In this document: positions 34,727-41,575 of the stretch, piece by piece
Layout: every line of letters begins with the position of its first letter
Position numbering within the stretch: position 1 is the stretch's first letter
Assembly (NCBI RefSeq): GCF_000266905.1
Contig: NC_018027.1
Coordinates: 744,001 to 808,000 of the forward strand
Direction: 5' to 3'
From: Mycolicibacterium chubuense NBB4
GTDB lineage: Bacteria; Actinomycetota; Actinomycetes; Mycobacteriales; Mycobacteriaceae
Length of the DNA: 64,000 nucleotides
Made by a program: the position numbers and the translations under genes
Notes under the pieces: generated by a model
Told to the model about the DNA's origin: nothing
The model's input: the letters and a program-made list of their open reading frames with translations, nothing else
The model's database searches: none

Positions 34727-34882
34727 TCAGAAGTAGTGGCGACGTCCGCCGACGGCGCGTCCGGTGGCGCCCAGGATGGCCAGGATGGCACCGACGATCA
34801 CGAGGATGATGCCGATGGTCCAGAGCAGCGAGATCTTGAGGAGGAATCCCGCGATGAGCAGGATGATGCCGAGGATGATCAT
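34727..34882 (-). CDS. DUF6131-like small membrane protein (51 aa)
   Basis: A 51-residue protein made of two hydrophobic segments (MIILGIILLIAGFLL and WTIGIILVIVGAILAILG) and the tail GRAVGGRRHYF, a signature I associate with DUF6131. GGAAGG lies seven bases before ATG 34882. Family members are small, abundant in actinobacteria and uncharacterised, and often stress-linked. It is divergent from a LuxR-type regulator, with a direct repeat between them. Confidence 0.8.
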   Translation of the reverse strand: MIILGIILLIAGFLLKISLLWTIGIILVIVGAILAILGATGRAVGGRRHYF

Positions 34883-34936
34883 GATCGAACCTTCCGTTGG
34901 GGTGTCGGTCGCTACGACCCGTTGATTCAGTCGACC

Positions 34937-34972
34937 ACCCTTAAGGGGGTGGCGGTACACCCCTAAGGAGGT
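34937..34972. promoter_or_regulatory. direct repeat of near-palindromic 14-mer, candidate LuxR-type operator
   Basis: ACCCTTAAGGGGGT (34937-34950) and ACCCCTAAGGAGGT (34959-34972) match at 12 of 14 positions and are 22 bp apart, about two helical turns, so both lie on the same face of DNA. Each is itself roughly palindromic. The second overlaps the ribosome-binding site of the LuxR gene. Tandem near-palindromes fit cooperative binding by a NarL/LuxR regulator. Confidence 0.55.
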
Positions 34973-34984
34973 AATGTCACCGCC

Positions 34985-35653
34985 GTGCCCGAGGCTGTTC
35001 GCGCACCGATCACGGTGGCGCTCGTCGACGACTACGACGTCGTCGTGCAGGGGGTGGCCAACATGCTCGACCCGTACCGGGACCGTGTGGTCATCGCCGA
35101 ACTCGATGCGAGTGTGCCGCTCAAGGACACCGTCGACATCGCGCTCTACGACAGCTTCGCCCAGCCCGAGTCGGACCACGAAGAGATCGGCGTGCTGGTG
35201 GCCAACCCGTGCGCCCGGCGAGTTGTGGTGTACACGTGGAACTTTCATCCCGACCTGATCGCCAGCGCGCGCGGGCGCGGCGCCCACGGCTACCTGTCGA
35301 AGACGCTGCCGGCGCGTGAACTGGTCGCGGCGCTGGAGGCGGTGCACCGCGGGGAGACGGTGATCAGTGAGGCGCCGCCGCGGGCGCGGCCCGCACCGGG
35401 CAACGACTGGCCGGGCCGCGGCGAGGGGCTCAGCGACCGCGAGGCCGAGATCCTGGCGCTCATCACGCAGGGCAAGAGCAACGCCGACGTCGCGCGGCTG
35501 ACGTACCTGAGCCCGAACACCGTGAAGTCCTACATTCGGACCCTGTATCGCAAGCTGGGCGTCGAGAGCAGAACCCAGGCCGTGCTGTGGGGAATGCAGC
35601 ACGGGTTCCTGCCCGACCATCACCGCATCGAACACTGGCGCGGCGGACCGTAA
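34985..35653 (+). CDS. NarL/LuxR-type response regulator
   Basis: A 222-residue response regulator. The receiver (10-125) has the acidic pair in LVDDYDVV, the phospho-acceptor aspartate in ALYDSF, Thr in VVYTWN and Lys in GYLSKTLP. The LuxR helix-turn-helix spans about 150-205 (LSDREAEILALITQGKSN, then YLSPNTVKSYIRTLYRKL). No histidine kinase is adjacent, so it is an orphan regulator. GTG 34985 is read as the start; the strong AGGAGG lies 13 bases upstream, further than usual, and an ATG in another frame lies between. It may control itself and the divergent DUF6131 gene through the direct repeat. Confidence 0.85.
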   Translation: MPEAVRAPITVALVDDYDVVVQGVANMLDPYRDRVVIAELDASVPLKDTVDIALYDSFAQPESDHEEIGVLVANPCARRVVVYTWNFHPDLIASARGRGAHGYLSKTLPARELVAALEAVHRGETVISEAPPRARPAPGNDWPGRGEGLSDREAEILALITQGKSNADVARLTYLSPNTVKSYIRTLYRKLGVESRTQAVLWGMQHGFLPDHHRIEHWRGGP

Positions 35654-35668
35654 TTCGCCGCATCGGCT

Positions 35669-38149
35669 TCACGCCGGGGGCGGCGGCGGAGGCGGTGGCG
35701 GAGGAGCGGCCGGCCAGGGCAGCACTATCGGCGGCAGCCCGGGAATCTCGATGACGTTGGGCGGCGGCGGCGGCGGAGGCGGTGCCTGCCCGGGAGGCGG
35801 CGCGCTCGGAGCCGAGGGCGCGCTCGGGGCGGGCGGCTGGTACACCGGCGCGGGGATGTACCCGGTGCTGGTGTTGATCGTGATGATGGAACCGGGAATG
35901 GTCCTGCCCCTGGGCGTCGTGCCGACGACGCTGCCCTTCGTGGAGGAGCTGTACACCGCGGTCGGTGCCGCGGCGACCTGGAAACCGGCGTCGGTCAACT
36001 TCTTCCGCGCGTCGTCGAGCTTCATCCCGACCACGCTGGGCACCTCGCTGCCGGGGCCGCCGTCGACGTAGCGCGGATCGGTGGGGGGCAGGGCGATCGG
36101 GCCGAAGTCGTGGGCGATCGGCTTCATCGCCGTGAACCAGGTACGGGCCGGTTCGGTGCCGCCGTAGAGGTCTCCGTCACCGCACTCGCGCAGCGGTAGG
36201 GAGCACAGGCCGGTGGGCGTCGCGGAGTCGTCGAAAATGTAGTTGGCGCCGGCGTACTGATTGGTGAACCCGACGAATCCCGATGACCGGTGCGCCTCGG
36301 TGGTGCCGGTCTTGGCCGATATCGGCAGATCCCATCCGGCCAGACTCGCCGAACCGGCCGCGGTTCCGTTGACGGCGTCCTTGCTCAGTGCGTTGGCCAT
36401 CGTGTTGGCGAGCCCTTCGGGGACGGCCTGTTCGCACGGCACCGTCTCGAGGCGCACCTCGTGGCCGTTGCGGTCGAAGACCTTGTCGATCGGGCTGGGC
36501 GGGCACCAGGTGCCGCCGGAAGCCAGCGTCGCCGCCACGTTGGCCAACTCGAGCGCGTTGAGCGGCAGCGGGCCGAGGGTGAAGGATCCGATGTTCTGCC
36601 GCTTGACGAAATCGGCGAGACTCTCGTGACTCTCGGGATCGTAGGCCCGGGCGGATCCCGGCTCGGCGTAGGACCGCAGGCCGAGCCGGACCGCCATGTC
36701 CACCGCGCGCGGCACACCGATCTGGGAGATCAGCTTGGCGAACGCGGTGTTGGGTGATTTCGCCAGCGCATCGGTCACGCTCATCTGGCCGGCGTATTGC
36801 GAGACGTTCTTCACGCACCAGGTTTTCGGCGGGCATCCCGGCTCGGTGCTGTCGCCCAGGCCGGTCGCCCGGAACGTCTGCGGCACATCGAGGGTCGCGT
36901 TGATGCCCATTCCCATGTCCAGCGCGGCGGCCGTGGTGAAGATCTTGAAGATCGAGCCGGCGCCGTCGCCGACGAGAGAGAACGGCTGCGGCTGCGCCGT
37001 CTGGGAGGCGTTGGCGTCCAGGCCGTAGCTGCGGCTGTCGGCCATCGCGACCAGGCGGTGCGCGTCCTTGCCGGGCCTGATCACGCTCATCACGCTGGCC
37101 ACGCCGACGGCGGTGGGATCGGCGAATCGGTCGACGGCGCTTTTGACGTTGTCCTGGACCTTCGGGTCGAGGTTCGTGCGGATCAGGTAGCCGTTGCGGG
37201 CCACGTCCTCCACGCTCAGACCCGCTCCGGCCAGGTACTGCAGCGCGTACTCGCAGAAGAACGCGCGATCACCGGCGGCGATGCAGCCTTGCGGCAGCGC
37301 CGCGGGTCGCGGCAGTATGCCCAGCGGCGCGGCCTTGGCGGCGCGGAGTTCGTCGGCCCTGTCGGGCAGGTTCTCGATCATGGTGTTGAGCACCACGTTG
37401 CGCCGTTCCAGCGCGGCGTCGGGGTGGGTGTAGGGGTTCAGGGAACTGGGGGAGCGGACCATCCCGGCCAGCAGCGCGGCCTGCTCCCAGTTGAGATCGC
37501 CGGCATTGATGCCGAAGTAGGTCTTCGCGGCGTCCTGAACACCGAACGCGCCGTTGCCGAACGACACCAGGTTCAGGTAGCGGGTCAGGATCTCTGCCTT
37601 GGACAGCGCGACGTCCATGCCCAGCGCCGCCCGGATCTCGCGCAGCTTGCGCGCGGGGCTGATCTCCACGGCGGCGCGCCGGTCCGCGTCGTTGCGGGCG
37701 TTCACCAGAAGGTTGAAGTTCTTCACGTACTGCTGCTCGAGCGTCGACCCGCCGCGGGTGTCCGGGGTGCCGTGCAGATACCCGGCGAGACCGGTGAGGG
37801 TGGCCGGCCAATCGACGCCGTCGTGCTCGGTGAAGCGCTTGTCCTCGATCGAAATGATCGCCAGCTTGACCGTGTTGGCGATCTGATCGCCCGACACCAC
37901 CCAGCGGCGCTGGTCGTACAGCCACGCGATGGGGTTTCCCGCCGTGTCCACCATGGTGGACACGATCGGCACCTCACCCCGGAGCAGTTGCGTGGATTCC
38001 GCTGTGGCGGAATCGGATACGCGCAGGAAGGCCGTGGCGGAACCGCCCACGAACGGGAACATCAACGCTGCCGCGAGCAGCCCGGCAAAAAGACAGCAGC
38101 CCGCCAGCTTGGCAATGGCCACCCGTTTCGCCCGACCCTGGGCCCGCAT
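35669..38149 (-). CDS. bifunctional class A penicillin-binding protein, PonA2-type, with PASTA domain
   Basis: An 826-residue peptidoglycan synthase. Membrane anchor at about 13-36; GT51 glycosyltransferase with Glu102 in EDKRF and RGGSTLEQQ (132-140); transpeptidase with the catalytic GSIFK serine near 398, SPN near 465 and KTGT near 612; one PASTA domain (about 705-765, VPSVVGMKLDDAR) and a Pro-rich tail. It polymerises and crosslinks glycan strands at the outer face of the inner membrane. By memory it is very close to mycobacterial PonA2. PonA2 normally lies beside whiB4, which is absent here, so this may be the PonA3-type paralogue found in some fast growers. Confidence 0.93.
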   Translation of the reverse strand: MRAQGRAKRVAIAKLAGCCLFAGLLAAALMFPFVGGSATAFLRVSDSATAESTQLLRGEVPIVSTMVDTAGNPIAWLYDQRRWVVSGDQIANTVKLAIISIEDKRFTEHDGVDWPATLTGLAGYLHGTPDTRGGSTLEQQYVKNFNLLVNARNDADRRAAVEISPARKLREIRAALGMDVALSKAEILTRYLNLVSFGNGAFGVQDAAKTYFGINAGDLNWEQAALLAGMVRSPSSLNPYTHPDAALERRNVVLNTMIENLPDRADELRAAKAAPLGILPRPAALPQGCIAAGDRAFFCEYALQYLAGAGLSVEDVARNGYLIRTNLDPKVQDNVKSAVDRFADPTAVGVASVMSVIRPGKDAHRLVAMADSRSYGLDANASQTAQPQPFSLVGDGAGSIFKIFTTAAALDMGMGINATLDVPQTFRATGLGDSTEPGCPPKTWCVKNVSQYAGQMSVTDALAKSPNTAFAKLISQIGVPRAVDMAVRLGLRSYAEPGSARAYDPESHESLADFVKRQNIGSFTLGPLPLNALELANVAATLASGGTWCPPSPIDKVFDRNGHEVRLETVPCEQAVPEGLANTMANALSKDAVNGTAAGSASLAGWDLPISAKTGTTEAHRSSGFVGFTNQYAGANYIFDDSATPTGLCSLPLRECGDGDLYGGTEPARTWFTAMKPIAHDFGPIALPPTDPRYVDGGPGSEVPSVVGMKLDDARKKLTDAGFQVAAAPTAVYSSSTKGSVVGTTPRGRTIPGSIITINTSTGYIPAPVYQPPAPSAPSAPSAPPPGQAPPPPPPPPNVIEIPGLPPIVLPWPAAPPPPPPPPPPA

Positions 38150-38356
38150 GGCGTGAGCTTAGGGCCGATCGAGACGTCCCGTGCGCGGATCGGTCGGTAT
38201 GTGACTCATTGAGGCGGGTCTGTGCCCGTGCCAGAATCGAGGTATGGACTCGGGCCCGCTGGGCCGGAGATCGGTCGGATTTCTCTCGAGCCTCGACGCA
38301 CCGACGGCGAGGTACGCCGTTCCACGCGTCGATGCGCCGGAGGGAACGGAGGCGTC

Positions 38357-39211
38357 ATGATCACTCTCTACGTGGTGGCCGGTGCGGTCGCCCTGACACT
38401 GCTCTCGCTCCTCGGGACCAGCGTGCGCGTGATCCAGCAATTCGAACGCGGCGTGGTGTACCGGTTCGGGCAGGTGCAGTCCCGGGTGCGTGAGCCGGGG
38501 CTGGCGCTGCTGGTGCCGGTCGCCGATCGTCTGCAGAAGGTGAACATGCAGATCATCACGATGCCGGTGCCCGCCCAGGACGGCATCACCCGCGACAACG
38601 TCACCGTCCGGGTGGACGCGGTCATCTACTTCAAGGTGGCCGACCCGGTGCGGGCGGCCGTCGACGTGCAGGACTACATGTCGGCGGTCGGGCAGGTCGC
38701 GCAGACGTCGCTGCGGTCGATCATCGGCAAGAGCAACCTCGACGACCTGCTGTCCAACCGGGAGCACCTCAACGAGGGCCTGGAGTTGATGATCGACAGC
38801 CCGGCGCTGGGCTGGGGCATTCACATCGACCGCGTCGAGATCAAGGACGTGATCCTGCCCGACTCGATGAAGCGCTCGATCGCCCGCCAAGCCGAGGCCG
38901 AGCGGGAGCGACGGGCCCGGGTCATCACCGCCGACGGCGAGCTGCAGGCCTCGCAGAAGCTGGCCGCGGCGGCCGGGGTGATGTCCGAGCAGCCCGCGGC
39001 ATTGCAGCTGCGGCTGTTGCAGACCGTGGTGGAGGTGGCGGCGGAGAAGAACTCGACGCTGGTGCTGCCCTTCCCGGTCGAACTGCTGCGTTTCCTGGAA
39101 CGGTCGACGCCGGAAGAGCAGGCCGACGCCGGTCAGACTGCGCTGACGGCATCGCTGTCGGACATCTCGTCTGCTCTGACTCAGTCTCAACGGGAGGCCC
39201 AGATGCGATGA
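38357..39211 (+). CDS. SPFH/slipin membrane scaffold protein
   Basis: A 284-residue stomatin/slipin-type protein. An N-terminal membrane-inserted segment (ITLYVVAGAVALTLLSLLG) is followed by the SPFH domain (VIQQFERGVVYRFGQVQSRV, VTVRVDAVIYFKV, LDDLLSNREHLNEGL) and a coiled helix (QAEAERERRARVI). Prokaryotic slipins organise ordered membrane patches and often pair with NfeD, which is not present here. ATG 38357 has CGGAGG four bases upstream; the frame opens earlier at 38222 without support. The next gene begins 36 bp later and may be co-transcribed. Confidence 0.85.
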   Translation: MITLYVVAGAVALTLLSLLGTSVRVIQQFERGVVYRFGQVQSRVREPGLALLVPVADRLQKVNMQIITMPVPAQDGITRDNVTVRVDAVIYFKVADPVRAAVDVQDYMSAVGQVAQTSLRSIIGKSNLDDLLSNREHLNEGLELMIDSPALGWGIHIDRVEIKDVILPDSMKRSIARQAEAERERRARVITADGELQASQKLAAAAGVMSEQPAALQLRLLQTVVEVAAEKNSTLVLPFPVELLRFLERSTPEEQADAGQTALTASLSDISSALTQSQREAQMR

Positions 39212-39247
39212 TGGCTCGCAGATCCGGTGGACGCAGAGGAGCTTCGG

Positions 39248-40399
39248 ATGGGTTTTGAGCGCATCGACGACCTGCTGAACGGCGTGACCGCCGACGGGTC
39301 GCTGCACGGCGTCGCCGCCACCGTGGTCGGCCGCGACGGTGTCCTCTACGAGGGTGCAGCGGGAGACGCGAAGCGCGACACGATGTTTCGCAACGCGTCG
39401 ATGACGAAGGCCGTCGCGACCACCGCGGCGCTGCAGCTCCTCGAGCAGGGGCGTATCAAGCTCGACGCGACCGTCGCGTCGATCGTGCCCGAGTTCGGCG
39501 AGCTCCAGGTGCTCGACCACTTCGACGGCCGCGAGCCGGTCCTGCGGTCGCCCAAGACGCAGGCGACCGTCCGGCATCTGATGACCCACACGGCCGGCTG
39601 TGGCTACCACTTCCTCAACGAGAAGCTCTTCGCCTACTGCGCCGAGCAGAACTTCCCCAATCCGCTCGAGGGCGTCAAGCAGAGCCTCAGCGCGCCGCTG
39701 GTCCACGATCCCGGCACGGTCTGGGAGTACGGCGTGAGCACCGACTGGCTCGGCATGGTCGTCGAGGCCGTCAGCGGCCAGACGCTGGCCGACTACCTCG
39801 CCGAGCACGTCTACGGCCCCCTCGGCATGACGAACTCGACGTTCGACCCGACCGACGAGCAGCGCGCGCGGCTGCTGCCGATCCGCTTCCGGGCGCCCGA
39901 CGGCGGCCTGCTGCCGACCGACCTCGACCTGCCGGCCCAGCCGGAGTGGGACGCCGCCGGCCACGGGTCTTACGGGACGATCACCGACTACGGGCGGTTC
40001 GTGCGCGCCTGGCTCAACGGCGGCGAGCTCGACGGCACGCGCATCCTCAACGAGGAGACCGTCGACCTCGCGTTGCGCGACCACCTCGACGGCGCGCCGC
40101 TGCCGAAGAAGATGGAGCCGGCCATCCCCGAGCTGACCAAGCCGGTCGAACTGCTCGACGTGCCGCAGGGCTGGGGCCTCGGCTTCCACCTGTACCTGGT
40201 CGACCTGCCCGGCATGCGCAGCGCCGGCTCCGCCGACTGGTCGGGGCTGTTCAACAGCTTCTTCTGGATCGACCGCAAGGCGGGGATCGGCGCGGTGATC
40301 GCGACGCAGCTGCTGCCGTTCTTCGACGACAAGATGGTCGAGACGATCCTCGGCTTCGAGGCCGCGGTCTACGCCGAACTCGGCGCGGCGGTGTCCTGA
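39248..40399 (+). CDS. beta-lactamase-fold serine hydrolase (class C / family VIII esterase-like)
   Basis: A 383-residue serine hydrolase of the beta-lactamase/DD-peptidase (PF00144) fold. The nucleophile motif is Ser51-x-x-Lys54 (SMTK), with a Tyr161 motif (YGVST) typical of family VIII carboxylesterases and esterase-like members, in place of the class C YAN. No signal peptide is visible, so a cytosolic esterase is more likely than a secreted beta-lactamase. ATG 39248 is favoured by GAGGAG six bases upstream; the frame opens seven codons earlier with GTG. It follows the slipin by 36 bp. Confidence 0.85.
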   Translation: MGFERIDDLLNGVTADGSLHGVAATVVGRDGVLYEGAAGDAKRDTMFRNASMTKAVATTAALQLLEQGRIKLDATVASIVPEFGELQVLDHFDGREPVLRSPKTQATVRHLMTHTAGCGYHFLNEKLFAYCAEQNFPNPLEGVKQSLSAPLVHDPGTVWEYGVSTDWLGMVVEAVSGQTLADYLAEHVYGPLGMTNSTFDPTDEQRARLLPIRFRAPDGGLLPTDLDLPAQPEWDAAGHGSYGTITDYGRFVRAWLNGGELDGTRILNEETVDLALRDHLDGAPLPKKMEPAIPELTKPVELLDVPQGWGLGFHLYLVDLPGMRSAGSADWSGLFNSFFWIDRKAGIGAVIATQLLPFFDDKMVETILGFEAAVYAELGAAVS

Positions 40400-40549
40400 G
40401 CCGAAAGGCCAACCCTTACCTGCGGGGTAGGAAACTCTTCCTGTCCCGGCACTGGACTCTGGCTTGCCGGCGATTACGACCAGGCGCTCTGAGCAGCAGT
40501 ATTCCTCTCAACAACGAAACACCCCGGCACCACCCGAGAGGAAAAGATC

Positions 40550-40867
40550 ATGAGCGCATCGACCACCCGCAAGGGCCTCAAGTACGCAGCCACCATCCTC
40601 GGCGCCTTCGCCGTCCTCGCGGTCGCGCCCGCCACCGCGTTCGCCACCGACAACGATCCCGGGCCCGGCGGCGGTGACGGCGGCTGCCACTACACCGACG
40701 CCGACGGCTACGACATCCCGATCGACAACGGCCAGGGCGTCTTCGTCGACGGCAAGATCGTCAGCTGCAAAGACGGCAAGATCACCGTCACCACCCAGCC
40801 GCTGCGCAGCGGCGGCATCAACCGCGCGCCGATCCTCAACCGCGCACCCGTGTTCGCCCAGCCCTGA
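40550..40867 (+). CDS. small exported protein (105 aa)
   Basis: Signal peptide about 1-33 (KYAATILGAFAVLAVAPATAFA), then a mature part of ~70 residues: an acidic Gly-rich start, a small core (CHYTDADGYDIPIDNGQGVF) with two cysteines and a basic Asn/Arg-rich tail with repeated NRAPI/V. The family is not recognised. GAGAGGAAAAGATC precedes ATG 40550. A near-perfect terminator follows. Likely a secreted or wall-associated peptide with one disulfide. Confidence 0.78.
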   Translation: MSASTTRKGLKYAATILGAFAVLAVAPATAFATDNDPGPGGGDGGCHYTDADGYDIPIDNGQGVFVDGKIVSCKDGKITVTTQPLRSGGINRAPILNRAPVFAQP

Positions 40868-40880
40868 CCGCCGTTCGCCG

Positions 40881-40913
40881 CTCGGCCCGCCACCGCACCG
40901 GTGGCGGGCCGAG
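40881..40913 (+). terminator. intrinsic terminator hairpin
   Basis: CTCGGCCCGCCACC (40881-40894) and its exact complement (40900-40913) form a 14-bp stem with a five-base loop 13 bases after the stop codon of the small exported protein. Confidence 0.82.
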
Positions 40914-40960
40914 TCGCGTTTGCCGACCATGAACCCGGTCGCTGCGCAAGAATTGCTCGC

Positions 40961-41575
40961 ATGTCTTCCCACCTGGAAGTCTTCAAGCCCTCCGGCCGGG
41001 AGCTCGTCCCCCTGGCCGGCCAGCGGGTGACCCTCGGCAAGGCGGCGAGCAACGCCGTCGCGCTCGAGCACGACGAGACCGTCTCGCGGCTGCACGCCGT
41101 GTTCGAAAACCTCGGCGCCGCATGGTCGATCCGCGACATGGGCAGCCGCAACGGCACCTACCTCAACGGCGAGAAGATCACCGCCGAACGCGTCCTGCAC
41201 TCCGGCGACGAGGTGCGCGTCGGCAAATCGCGGCTGATCTTCTGGACGGTGCGCGAGGCCGCCGACGGCCGCGAGGAGGAGACCGTCACCGCCCAGCCCG
41301 TCGAGGCGCCGCCGCGGCTGACCCGGCGCGAATACGACGTGCTGGTGGTGCTGTGCCGACCGCTGGTCTCCGACGACCCGTTCCCCGAACCCGCGTCGGT
41401 CCGGGCGATGGCCCGCGAGCTCTACGTCACCGAGGCCGCCGTCAAACAGCACCTGCAGAACCTCTACGACAAGTTCGCCATCCCCACCGAGGGCGACCGG
41501 CGCGTCCGGCTGGCCAACGAGGCGCTGCGCCGCGGCGCGGTCACCCTGGCCCAGCTGCGCGACGGCGCTACGTGA
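40961..41575 (+). CDS. FHA-domain protein with C-terminal winged-helix DNA-binding domain
   Basis: A 204-residue regulator. The N-terminal FHA domain (about 5-90: LGKAASNAV, SRLHAVFE, GSRNGTYLNG, GDEVRVG) binds phosphothreonine peptides. The C-terminal part (LTRREYDVLVVLCRPLV, then ARELYVTEAAVKQHLQNLY) is a LuxR/winged-helix-like DNA-binding domain. Together this is a phospho-controlled regulator, a typical partner of Ser/Thr kinases. ATG 40961 is used. Its 3' end overlaps the convergent kelch-kinase gene by eight bases, making that kinase the natural candidate to control it, though this is inferred from proximity. Confidence 0.85.
   Translation: MSSHLEVFKPSGRELVPLAGQRVTLGKAASNAVALEHDETVSRLHAVFENLGAAWSIRDMGSRNGTYLNGEKITAERVLHSGDEVRVGKSRLIFWTVREAADGREEETVTAQPVEAPPRLTRREYDVLVVLCRPLVSDDPFPEPASVRAMARELYVTEAAVKQHLQNLYDKFAIPTEGDRRVRLANEALRRGAVTLAQLRDGAT

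Noticed and set aside
34974..35258. ATG immediately after a perfect AGGAGG, out of frame with the LuxR gene
   Set aside because: The 94-codon frame has no protein features, while the GTG frame at 34985 is a complete response regulator.
38159..40189. 676-codon frame antisense to slipin and serine hydrolase
   Set aside because: Crosses two real genes and an intergenic gap with no motif.
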